Source: an uncultured Gilliamella sp.
GTDB lineage: Bacteria > Pseudomonadota > Gammaproteobacteria > Enterobacterales > Enterobacteriaceae
Direction of reading: 5' to 3'
Assembly (NCBI GenBank): GCA_945291235.1
Contig: CALYQY010000105.1
Coordinates: 1 to 6,507 of the forward strand
DNA length: 6,507 nt
Each line of letters opens with the position of its first letter. The first letter of the stretch is position 1. The notes beneath the pieces were generated by a model. It saw nothing but the letters and a program-made list of their open reading frames with translations, searched no databases and was not told the origin of the DNA. A program made the translations under genes and the position numbers. Shown here piece by piece: positions 1 through 6,497 of this stretch.

Positions 1-20
1 CTTAAGCCGTTCCCAAACAG

Positions 21-42
21 GGGGATTTTAAGCAAAATCCCC
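21..42 (-). terminator. Hairpin just past the transporter stop, possible terminator
   Basis: A perfect inverted repeat, GGGGATTTT (21-29) and AAAATCCCC (34-42), forms a 9-bp stem closed by a 4-base loop. It begins 6 bases past the TAG stop of the transporter gene, where an intrinsic terminator or a 3'-end stabilising hairpin is expected. Read on the minus strand the stem is followed by CTGTTTGGG rather than a run of T, so it is not a textbook rho-independent terminator. The plus strand has no T run after it either. The hairpin is certain as sequence; its role is inferred from position. Confidence 0.45.
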
Positions 43-48
43 AATCGA

Positions 49-1956
49 CTAAAACGGGAAGAATATCGGTACTAAAGCAATATTGACCGCCATGACTAAG
101 AAAGTTAACGGTACGCCCACTTTAACAAAATCGCCAAAACTGTATCCACCGGGGGCGACAACCATTGTTTTGATTGGCGAGGAGACCGGTGTAATAAATG
201 ATGCTGATGTTGCTATCGCAACTGTCATGGCAAATGGATAAGGCGAGTAACCAAATTTTATAGCCAGATCAATGGCGATAGGCGCAATTAAAATGGCGGT
301 TGCTGTGTTGGAGATAAATAATCCGACTGTTGAACACAGTAAGAAGATAAATGTCAGTACCATATAAGGACCAAACGATTTTAGGTGAACCTCTAACCAT
401 GCTGATATTAGTGATATACCACCGGTTTTATTTAACGCGACGGCAAAAGGCATCATACCGATGATTAAAATCAGTGTTGGCCAGTGTATGGATTTATAGG
501 CATTGGCCATATCAATACAGCGCGTTGCGCCCATTAATAAACATGCAATTAGCGCAGCAACCACATTTGGCACAATGCCGGTCACCATTAATATGATCAT
601 AATCGCCAGATTGATTAAAGCCGCATAAGCTTGTGAACTGGCTGGCGCAACATCATCAATATCAGAAGGGTAATCCAATACAACAAAATCGCTGGTACGA
701 GTTTGCAGTTTTTGAATTGATCCCCAATCACCACACACCAATAAGGTGTCGCTCATTTCTAAGCGTTCCTGGAATAAGTTGTTGGTTTCAACCGGTGCAT
801 GGTTGCGCCAAATACCGATAACGGTGAGAAAATATTTTCCTCTAAAATCAATTTCGTTAAGGGTTTTGCCGCACAGTGATGATTCAGGTAACAGTGCCAC
901 TTCAGCCATGCCGACCTCTTTAACCTGTTCGGAAAAGTATTCACCGCGTAAAACTTTAGGCTCAAGATTATTGGTGTTTAAAAATGTTCGGTAATCGGCT
1001 TCAGAGTGTGACATGTCGAGTAATAAAATATCGTTTTCGCGAAATTCGGTCGATCCGTTAACCGGAATTAAGACCTTTTGAAATTTTCGCCAACGCTCAA
1101 CCCCAATCACATTGACCCCATGCTCACTACGCAAATGGAGTCCGTCAATTGTGCGACCAACAAAAGGCGAGCCGGCTAATATTTGCGCCCGATGTGCCCG
1201 GCCAATTAATTTGTAATCTCGAATTAAATCGGTAATTCTTCGTCTTTGTGGTTGGGTATTAGTTGGGGTCACTTGTTCTGAGGTGAGTAACCAATTTCGG
1301 GTCAATAAACAGTAAATCACTCCGACGACTAAAACACCTAAACCGATAGGGGTGATTGAGAAAAAGCCAAATTCCGTTAAATTTGCCCGGCTCAGTTCAC
1401 TATTGACCACCAAATTAGGTGCAGTCGCTACCAGCGTCATCATGCCACTAATTAAGGCGGCAATACATAATGGCATCATTAATTTTTTAACATGGATGCC
1501 GGTATGATTGGCAATACTAATTGCAACCGGAATAAAAATCGCCACAACGCCTGTTGAGCTCATTATTGACCCAAGTAACGCAGCGCCCAGCATAATAAAG
1601 GTAATAATCCGAATATCATTTTTACCGGATACTTTTAAAATATATTCGCTCATTTTAAAAGATATGCCCGTTCGAACAAGGCTTTCACCAATAACAAACA
1701 GTAATGCAATTAAAATAATATTGGGGTCACTAAAGCCGGATAAGGCTTCGGCAGGCGTTAATACGCCAGTTGTTGTGATAGCGGCAATAGTCAATAATGC
1801 AATTATATCCATTCTCAGTTTACTAAATGAAAACATCAAAATGGCAATAAATAGCAAAAGACAAACAGTGATTAATGGGTAATATTCGATGATATAATTA
1901 GGCAAAAATGCAGTGATAGATGTTAAAAAATTTTGCCCGGATGACAAATGTTCCAC
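49..1956 (-). CDS. DASS/SLC13-family transporter with two RCK_C domains, YfbS-like
   Basis: Predicted inner-membrane transporter of the divalent anion:sodium symporter (DASS, SLC13) group, 635 residues. The N-terminal membrane half spans about residues 24-225. It includes GFSDPN at 74-79, the SSTGVVAIFIP stretch at 133-143 and ATAPNLVVNS at 177-186. A soluble insert follows at about 235-425 and looks like two RCK_C (TrkA_C) domains, near 245-318 and 335-415, each with the typical end-of-domain pattern (NDILLLD, SDTLLVCGD). The second membrane half, about 443-633, carries the family SNTATAILIAPI motif (549-560) and the ITPVSSP stretch (588-594). Length and architecture match E. coli YfbS (about 610 residues), with some 25 extra N-terminal residues. 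The substrate is not known; family members carry dicarboxylates, citrate or sulfate. RCK_C domains usually bind small ligands and may gate transport. The start is GTG at 1956, the first plausible start after an in-frame stop, but it has only a weak GAG ribosome binding site 9 bases upstream. It is transcribed divergently from poxB and appears to be a single-gene unit within the window. Confidence 0.88.
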   Translation of the reverse strand: MEHLSSGQNFLTSITAFLPNYIIEYYPLITVCLLLFIAILMFSFSKLRMDIIALLTIAAITTTGVLTPAEALSGFSDPNIILIALLFVIGESLVRTGISFKMSEYILKVSGKNDIRIITFIMLGAALLGSIMSSTGVVAIFIPVAISIANHTGIHVKKLMMPLCIAALISGMMTLVATAPNLVVNSELSRANLTEFGFFSITPIGLGVLVVGVIYCLLTRNWLLTSEQVTPTNTQPQRRRITDLIRDYKLIGRAHRAQILAGSPFVGRTIDGLHLRSEHGVNVIGVERWRKFQKVLIPVNGSTEFRENDILLLDMSHSEADYRTFLNTNNLEPKVLRGEYFSEQVKEVGMAEVALLPESSLCGKTLNEIDFRGKYFLTVIGIWRNHAPVETNNLFQERLEMSDTLLVCGDWGSIQKLQTRTSDFVVLDYPSDIDDVAPASSQAYAALINLAIMIILMVTGIVPNVVAALIACLLMGATRCIDMANAYKSIHWPTLILIIGMMPFAVALNKTGGISLISAWLEVHLKSFGPYMVLTFIFLLCSTVGLFISNTATAILIAPIAIDLAIKFGYSPYPFAMTVAIATSASFITPVSSPIKTMVVAPGGYSFGDFVKVGVPLTFLVMAVNIALVPIFFPF

Positions 1957-2104
1957 GAAAAGTAGCTCTATAATGTCGAATGGATTTTAGACATAATACC
2001 TTGATTTATTGTAATAGGGAATATACCTCAATAAAGTTTATGATGTTTTAATTAGCAAAATAATGACATTTTTAACATTTTTTGCTTTTTTTCATTTCTC
2101 CTAT

Positions 2105-2130
2105 TTGCTTTGGTTAAAGTTGGGTATAAT
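2105..2130 (+). promoter_or_regulatory. Probable poxB promoter with consensus -10, weak -35
   Basis: TATAAT at 2125-2130 is a perfect -10 hexamer. It would start transcription near 2137 and give a 5' leader of about 42 bases. No good -35 sits at 16-18 bases upstream; the closest is TTGCTT at 2105-2110, only 14 bases away. A TG lies at 2121-2122, one base too far upstream for a standard extended -10. In E. coli poxB depends on the stationary-phase factor RpoS, whose promoters often lack a -35, which would fit, but this is inference. Confidence 0.5.
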
Positions 2131-2168
2131 TTAATCAATTTGAGTCATCCCATTAATAAGTCATCTTT

Positions 2169-2174
2169 AGGAGA
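2169..2174 (+). promoter_or_regulatory. Ribosome binding site that fixes the poxB start
   Basis: AGGAGA lies 4 bases before the ATG at 2179, a strong Shine-Dalgarno match. The same frame stays open upstream to a TTG at 2110, but that TTG has no ribosome binding site and lies upstream of the likely transcription start. The protein from 2179 also begins at the place where E. coli PoxB begins. The ATG at 2179 is therefore preferred. Confidence 0.85.
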
Positions 2175-2178
2175 CAAT

Positions 2179-3900
2179 ATGTCATCAAAAAAAACAGTAG
2201 CCCAAATTATCGTTGATGTGCTTACTGAAGCAGGGGTTAAAAATTGCTATGGTATTGTGGGTGATACATTAAACCAAATTACTAATGCGATTAAAAAAAG
2301 TGATATTCAGTGGGTACATGTTCGGCATGAAGAGGTTGGTGCTTTTGCGGCGGGGGCAGAGGCTTATTTAACCGATCAAATCACTGCGTGTGCCGGTTCA
2401 TGTGGTCCGGGGAGTTTACATTTTATCAATGGCATTTACGAAGCTCAGCGTAACAAAGTGCCGGTAATTTTATTAGCCAGTCAACTGGTCACATCCCAGC
2501 AAAATAACGATTTTCCGCAGGAAGTTGACTTTGAGGCGGTTTATAAAAATTGTTCGGTATTTTGTCAGGAAATTAGTGATCCAACTCAAGCAAGACAAAT
2601 CACCACTGCGGCCATTCAAGCGGCGATTAATCAACGTGGGGTGGCTGTTTTAGTTATTCCGTATAATATTAGTTTAGAAAAAGTGGAAGATAACAGCGGG
2701 CATAAGATCTACCACCCTAAACCGATTATTCGCCCGTCAGATAGAGAGCTTGCGCAAATTGCGGAAGTGTTGAACAAACATGATAAAGTTGCGATCTTCG
2801 CCGGACAAGGTGTGCATGAAGCGCATGATGAGCTTATTGGGCTGGCAGAAAAATTAAAATCGCCGATTATACATACCTCAAGAGCGAAAGATTTTGTCGA
2901 ATATAACAACCCGTATAATGTCGGTATGACAGGTATGTTTGGCGTTGAGTCAGGTGCAACAGCGATTAAAGAGTGTGATGTACTTTTAATGGTAGGGGTT
3001 GATTTTGCCTGGTCACAATTTTATCCCGATAATGCAATACTCATTCAAGTTGATATTGATGCAACACATCTTGGTCGCCGTCATCCGGTAAATATTGGGG
3101 TAGTTGGAAGCAGTCAACCAACGTTAGCCGCCTTAACGCCTTTAATCGATGAAAAACACGATGCGACATTTTTAGAAAGATGCCGTGAGTTATATGTAAA
3201 ATCGATGGCGAAATTAAATAAAAAGTCGATTGCGTCAAAATCGACCATACATCCTCAATATTTAACTGAATTAGTTGATAAATATGCTTCTGATGATGCG
3301 GTACTATGCGCTGATGTCGGATCGCCAATGGTTTGGGCTAGCCGACATTTTAATACCAATGGTAAAAGGCGCACGGTGATTAGCTTGAAACATGGCACCA
3401 TGGCCAATGCGATGCCGCAGGCTTTAGGGGTACAAAAAGCGTTTCCTAATCGTCAAGTTATCACCTTATCCGGCGACGGCGGGATTAGTATGTTAATGGG
3501 CGATCTGTTAACCACCATTCAAGAAAATCTACCGATTAAAGTTATTGTATTAAATAATGGTTCCCTTAATTTTGTTGAACTGGAACAAAAATCCGAAGGG
3601 CTGGTTGACCACTATACTGATTTGAAAAATCCCGACTTTGCTAAAGTGGCCGCTGCCATGGGCTTATTCTCGATTAGTGTTGATCGTTCTGATTTATTAG
3701 AAGCGGCGGTGCAATCATTCTTATCGCATCCGGGGCCGGCGCTATTAGATGTTAAAACCAGCGCCAATGAATTAGTTATGCCACCAGAGATCAAAGCCTC
3801 ACAAGTTATGGGTATGGCGCTTTACAGTGTCAAAGCTTCATTGAGTGGTAAAATGGGGGATGTGGTGCACTTATTAGTCGATAATTTCATTAAAAAATAA
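2179..3900 (+). CDS. poxB: Pyruvate dehydrogenase (quinone) / pyruvate oxidase PoxB
   Basis: Thiamine-diphosphate and FAD flavoenzyme that decarboxylates pyruvate to acetate and CO2 and passes electrons to membrane quinone. The 573 residues match E. coli PoxB (572). The three domains are in the usual order. The N-terminal TPP pyrimidine-binding domain (about 4-170) carries RHEE (49-52), which includes the catalytic glutamate region, and GSCGPGSLH (73-81). The central FAD-binding domain (about 185-325) carries NPYNVGMTGMFG (244-255) and QVDID (290-294). The C-terminal TPP domain (about 355-530) has GDGG (432-435) through NN (459-460), the diphosphate/Mg motif. The C-terminal tail (about 550-573, ending DVVHLLVDNFIKK) resembles the amphipathic lipid-binding peptide of E. 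coli PoxB, so quinone is a likelier acceptor than oxygen. By eye it is less similar to its E. coli counterpart than Edd or GntK is to theirs. A peroxide-forming pyruvate oxidase is the main alternative. The gene is monocistronic here and converges on edd. Confidence 0.92.
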   Translation: MSSKKTVAQIIVDVLTEAGVKNCYGIVGDTLNQITNAIKKSDIQWVHVRHEEVGAFAAGAEAYLTDQITACAGSCGPGSLHFINGIYEAQRNKVPVILLASQLVTSQQNNDFPQEVDFEAVYKNCSVFCQEISDPTQARQITTAAIQAAINQRGVAVLVIPYNISLEKVEDNSGHKIYHPKPIIRPSDRELAQIAEVLNKHDKVAIFAGQGVHEAHDELIGLAEKLKSPIIHTSRAKDFVEYNNPYNVGMTGMFGVESGATAIKECDVLLMVGVDFAWSQFYPDNAILIQVDIDATHLGRRHPVNIGVVGSSQPTLAALTPLIDEKHDATFLERCRELYVKSMAKLNKKSIASKSTIHPQYLTELVDKYASDDAVLCADVGSPMVWASRHFNTNGKRRTVISLKHGTMANAMPQALGVQKAFPNRQVITLSGDGGISMLMGDLLTTIQENLPIKVIVLNNGSLNFVELEQKSEGLVDHYTDLKNPDFAKVAAAMGLFSISVDRSDLLEAAVQSFLSHPGPALLDVKTSANELVMPPEIKASQVMGMALYSVKASLSGKMGDVVHLLVDNFIKK

Positions 3901-4011
3901 CGTTTAAGATTCTATTATCGCTAATTTTGATTAAACATTATTGCTGCTAGTGATGTTCAGTCGCAACCTTGAAAAAAAGACTCTGCCGCTTTATGCGGCA
4001 GAATAATTGCT
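3901..4011. other. Convergent gap between poxB and edd
   Basis: The two genes end towards each other across 111 bases. Bases 3901-3970 are AT-rich and show no open frame and no strong hairpin; a loose GTTTAA/TTAAAC pair around 3902-3936 is too weak to call. No separate terminator for poxB is evident, so the edd terminator hairpin may serve both strands, although its T run lies only on the edd side. Confidence 0.6.
3971..4002 (-). terminator. Rho-independent terminator of the gntK-edd unit
   Basis: A perfect 8-bp GC-rich stem is formed by TCTGCCGC (3982-3989) and GCGGCAGA (3995-4002) around a 5-base loop. Read on the minus strand it is followed by GTC and then seven T (complement of the A run at 3972-3978). 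It starts 9 bases past the edd stop codon. Stem, loop and T run together are a classic intrinsic terminator and close the transcription unit directly after edd. Confidence 0.9.
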
Positions 4012-5817
4012 TTAAAAGCTAACAGCGCCTTGTTCAGCTGAGGTTAAATTTTCACGAAGAACAGTAAATAGCTCCCGCCCATAACCTTGATGAGAATCAC
4101 GCAAATCAAATGGATCTGGTTGCCGCTTAGCAAGCTCGGCTTCATCGACCAGTAGCGTAAGCTCACCGGTTAGCCCATTGACTCGAATCTTATCGCCCGG
4201 TTGTACTTTACTTAACAATCCACCGTCATAAGCTTCCGGCGTTACATGGATTGCTGCTGGGACTTTACCGGAAGCGCCGGATAATCGACCGTCGGTGACC
4301 AGTGCCACTTTATAGCCCCGATCTTGCAGTACACCAAGCGGGGTGATCAGTTTGTGCAGTTCCGGCATACCAATGGCTTTGGGTCCTTGATAGCGCACGA
4401 TAACGACACAATCTTTATTTAACTTTCCGGCTTTATACTGCGCATCTAAATCATATTGGCTGTTAAAAATAACCGCAGGTGCTTCAATAATTTGATGCTC
4501 AGCGGCAACCGCTGACGTTTTCATAATTGCTCGTCCTAGATTACCGGACAGCACTTTTAAGCCACCATGCGAGTGGAACGGTTTTTTAATGGAGGCAATC
4601 ACTGATTCATCTAATGATTGCGTTGGTCCTTCACGAAATACCAGTTTGCCATTTTCTAAAATTGGCTCTTTGGTATACCGGCTAAGACCACGGCCGACTA
4701 CTGTTTCAACATCTTCATGGAGTAAACCGCCAGCTAATAACTCTCTAACTAATAATGCCGTGCCGCCCGCTGCTTGAAAATAATTGATATCGGCCGGCCC
4801 GTTTGGATAGATACGGCAAAGTAATGGAACGACCGTTGATAGATCGGAGATATCATCCCAATTAATCATAATCCCAGCCGCTTTTGCCATAGCGACAATA
4901 TGCATGGTTAAATTGGTCGAGCCACCGGTGGCTAATAGCGCAACTAAGCCATTCACAATCACTTTTTCATCAACCATTTTACCAACAGGCAGATAGTGAC
5001 CGGATTGGTGAGTAAGGCGAGTTATCTGTTTAGCAGCGGCGTTAGTCAGCTCCGTTCTTAATGCCGCTTGAGGATGAACAAATGCCGCCCCCGGCAAATG
5101 TAATCCCATTAACTCAATAACCATTTGATTACTATTGGCTGTGCCATAAAAGGTACATGTGCCACTGGTATGATAAGAGGCTGACTCAGATTCTAACAGA
5201 TCTTCACGTGATGCTTTCCCTTCCGAATAAAGCTGACGAATGCGAACTTTTTCTTTATTTGATAGTCCTGACGGCATCGGTCCGGCTGGAATAAAAATTG
5301 CCGGTAAGTGACCAAATGTTAAAGCCCCAACCAATAAACCCGGTACGATTTTATCGCAGATCCCTAAATACAATGCTCCGTCAAACATGTTATGTGACAG
5401 CCCGACAGCAACCGACATGGCAATCACATCTCGGCTCATTAAAGACAGTTCCATGCCCGGTTCACCTTGCGTTACCCCATCACACATAGCCGGCACACCC
5501 CCAGCCATTTGCCCAACTGCGCCGGCTTGGTGCAGTGCTTTACGTATTTGCTCCGGATAAAACTCATAGGGTTTATGCGCTGAGAGCATATCGTTATAGG
5601 CACTAATAATACCAATATTACTTTTTAAAATATTTTTTAAATCGTTTTTTTCATCCGCACAGCAGGCGGCAAAACCATGCGCCAGATTGCTACATGGCAA
5701 TTTGGCTCTGTTTACGTTATGTTGCATCGCCTGCTCAATTTTTTGCAAATAAGCTTCACGAGAAGCTTTCGATCGTTCAATAATACGTTGTGTTACAGCT
5801 TCAACGGTAGGATTCAC
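4012..5817 (-). CDS. edd: 6-phosphogluconate dehydratase (Entner-Doudoroff)
   Basis: Cytosolic iron-sulfur dehydratase that converts 6-phosphogluconate to 2-keto-3-deoxy-6-phosphogluconate (KDPG), the first committed step of the Entner-Doudoroff pathway. It has 601 residues (E. coli Edd has 603) and aligns with it end to end by eye. Both IlvD/Edd family signatures are present: CDKIVPGLLVG (154-164) and ALVTDGRLSGAS (505-516). Candidate cluster cysteines are C112 (PAMCDG), C154 (GICDK) and C221 (GTCTFYGT). SYNDMLSAH-type (72-81) and GGSTN (298-302) motifs separate it from dihydroxyacid dehydratase IlvD, together with the C-terminal match to Edd. Two positions differ from the E. coli motif: L303 for H in GGSTNHT, and I482 for N in QGPKANGMPELHK. 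The start is GTG at 5817, preceded by AAGAGG, with an ATG one frame off. It lies 46 bases after gntK, very likely in one operon under gluconate control, and is followed by a terminator. The KDPG aldolase gene eda, often next to edd, is absent here. Confidence 0.95.
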   Translation of the reverse strand: MNPTVEAVTQRIIERSKASREAYLQKIEQAMQHNVNRAKLPCSNLAHGFAACCADEKNDLKNILKSNIGIISAYNDMLSAHKPYEFYPEQIRKALHQAGAVGQMAGGVPAMCDGVTQGEPGMELSLMSRDVIAMSVAVGLSHNMFDGALYLGICDKIVPGLLVGALTFGHLPAIFIPAGPMPSGLSNKEKVRIRQLYSEGKASREDLLESESASYHTSGTCTFYGTANSNQMVIELMGLHLPGAAFVHPQAALRTELTNAAAKQITRLTHQSGHYLPVGKMVDEKVIVNGLVALLATGGSTNLTMHIVAMAKAAGIMINWDDISDLSTVVPLLCRIYPNGPADINYFQAAGGTALLVRELLAGGLLHEDVETVVGRGLSRYTKEPILENGKLVFREGPTQSLDESVIASIKKPFHSHGGLKVLSGNLGRAIMKTSAVAAEHQIIEAPAVIFNSQYDLDAQYKAGKLNKDCVVIVRYQGPKAIGMPELHKLITPLGVLQDRGYKVALVTDGRLSGASGKVPAAIHVTPEAYDGGLLSKVQPGDKIRVNGLTGELTLLVDEAELAKRQPDPFDLRDSHQGYGRELFTVLRENLTSAEQGAVSF

Positions 5818-5822
5818 ATTAA

Positions 5823-5828
5823 CCTCTT
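5823..5828 (-). promoter_or_regulatory. Ribosome binding site of edd, supporting a GTG start
   Basis: On the minus strand AAGAGG precedes the edd start with 5 bases between GAGG and the GTG at 5817-5815. The overlapping ATG (5819-5817) is in another frame and runs straight into TGA (5816-5814), so it cannot start Edd. The resulting N-terminus MNPTVEAVTQRIIERS lines up with the E. coli Edd N-terminus (MNP...TNRIIERS), which supports GTG. Confidence 0.75.
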
Positions 5829-5863
5829 GGACTATCTTTATTCTTGTTATTAATTTTTATATG

Positions 5864-6394
5864 TTACTGACCTTGGCAAATTGAACAAATCACTTGTTCA
5901 GTATCGTTAACCACCCCGCCTAATGATTGTTCTATATTGACAGTGTAAACATCTTTCTCATCTTGATCGGGCTCTTCGAGCGTATCAAATTGTGATTGCA
6001 ACATGCCGGCTTTTTGATAATGCCCTTTACGCTCAGCAAGTCGCTTAGCAATCACATCAAAACTGCCTTTTAGATAGATAAAATGAACATTTTCATTTTC
6101 GCCACGAATAATGTCCCGATATTGTCGTTTCAAGGATGAACAGATAATTAACGACACATCATTAACATTACTCATCGCAAAGGCGGCATTACTGATTAGT
6201 TCAAGCCATGGCATACGGTCTTGATCATTTAACGGTGTACCACTGCGCATTTTTAATATATTGGCTTTTGGATGTAAAAAATCACCGTCTAAAAAAGCGG
6301 CGTCAAGATTATAGGCTACTTGTTTGGCAACTGCTGATTTACCACTACCCGATACCCCCATTAAAACAAAAACATGTTTATTATTTTTCGTCAT
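5864..6394 (-). CDS. gntK: Gluconate kinase GntK
   Basis: Cytosolic kinase that phosphorylates D-gluconate with ATP to 6-phosphogluconate, the substrate of the next gene's product, Edd. It has 176 residues, as expected for the family (E. coli GntK 175). The P-loop GVSGSGKS (13-20) is intact. It is followed by FLDGDFLHP (34-42), which helps bind substrate, by PLNDQDRMPWL (54-64), and by the CSSLKRQYRD segment (85-94). FIYLKG and the EEPDQDE region near the C-terminus also match the gluconokinase family rather than shikimate kinase. The idonate-pathway isozyme IdnK is the close alternative; the adjoining edd and the GntR-type operator favour GntK. The ATG start at 6394 has a good ribosome binding site, TAAGGA, 6 bases upstream. 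It is the first gene of the gntK-edd unit. No gluconate permease gene is seen in the window; it may lie beyond the right edge. Confidence 0.94.
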   Translation of the reverse strand: MTKNNKHVFVLMGVSGSGKSAVAKQVAYNLDAAFLDGDFLHPKANILKMRSGTPLNDQDRMPWLELISNAAFAMSNVNDVSLIICSSLKRQYRDIIRGENENVHFIYLKGSFDVIAKRLAERKGHYQKAGMLQSQFDTLEEPDQDEKDVYTVNIEQSLGGVVNDTEQVICSICQGQ

Positions 6395-6420
6395 TACTTG
6401 TCCTTAGTTTGCTCCCATGT

Positions 6421-6434
6421 TGTTACGGGTAACA
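6421..6434 (-). promoter_or_regulatory. GntR-type operator palindrome
   Basis: TGTTAC-GG-GTAACA is a palindrome with two perfect 6-base arms around a 2-base centre, lying 27 bases before the gntK start. Its sequence agrees with what is known of the E. coli gluconate repressor GntR, which binds TGTTA/TAACA-type palindromes in gntK and gntT promoters. It overlaps or follows the likely transcription start, the position expected for a repressor site. GntR itself is not encoded in the window. Confidence 0.8.
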
Positions 6435-6461
6435 TTTTGACATTTTAATCCGTTATTGCAA
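6434..6461 (-). promoter_or_regulatory. Probable gntK-edd promoter with two candidate -10 boxes
   Basis: On the minus strand, TTGCAA (6461-6456) and CAAAAT (6439-6434) are separated by 16 bases, each matching 4 of 6 consensus bases. A second -10 candidate, TAAAAT (6447-6442), matches 5 of 6 but lacks a good -35. The two lie 8 bases apart in a direct repeat of ACATTTT. Starts would fall near 6427 or 6435, inside or beside the GntR-type palindrome. The choice between them cannot be settled from sequence. Confidence 0.5.
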
Positions 6462-6475
6462 TTCAAAAAAGTTGA

Positions 6476-6497
6476 TTTTGTGATCTGGATCATACTT
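6476..6497. promoter_or_regulatory. CRP-cAMP binding site
   Basis: TGTGA-TCTGGA-TCATA (core 6479-6494) matches 9 of the 10 conserved half-site bases of the CRP consensus TGTGA-N6-TCACA, and the spacer is also close to the optimal TCTAGA. Its centre is at 6486.5, about 52 to 60 bases upstream of the two proposed gntK starts; the further figure is near the class I position (-61.5). This fits catabolite activation of gluconate genes. It lies about 10 bases from the window edge, so it could equally serve a divergent gene beyond it. Confidence 0.75.

Larger units (their letters stand above)
1957..2178. promoter_or_regulatory. Divergent intergenic region between transporter and poxB
   Basis: This 222-base AT-rich stretch must hold the promoters of two divergent genes. 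No coding frame is convincing. Minus-strand candidates for the transporter include a TATTAT -10-like hexamer at 1995-2000, about 40 bases before the GTG; its spacing leaves only a poor -35. Plus-strand elements for poxB and an imperfect hairpin are listed separately. I see no clear CRP box (TGTGA-N6-TCACA) or FNR box (TTGAT-N4-ATCAA) here. Confidence 0.6.

Noticed and set aside
1508..1882. A 124-codon open frame on the plus strand
   Set aside because: It lies wholly inside the transporter gene on the opposite strand. Its translation is a repetitive Ile/Ala/Asn-rich mirror of membrane-helix codons, with no recognisable domain and no good ribosome binding site.
2110..2178. A 23-residue N-terminal extension of PoxB from a TTG
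   Set aside because: The TTG has no ribosome binding site, overlaps the likely promoter region and precedes the TATAAT box. The ATG at 2179 has AGGAGA in front and matches the E. coli PoxB N-terminus.
3041..3328. A 95-codon open frame on the minus strand within poxB
   Set aside because: It is a shadow of the poxB reading frame with no family features.
5861..5867. ATGTTAC, a half match to the GntR palindrome at the end of gntK
   Set aside because: The second arm is absent and the bases overlap the gntK stop, so a chance match is more likely.
6208..6432. A 74-codon open frame on the plus strand over gntK
   Set aside because: It is antisense to gntK and its promoter, with a composition typical of a shadow frame and no ribosome binding site.
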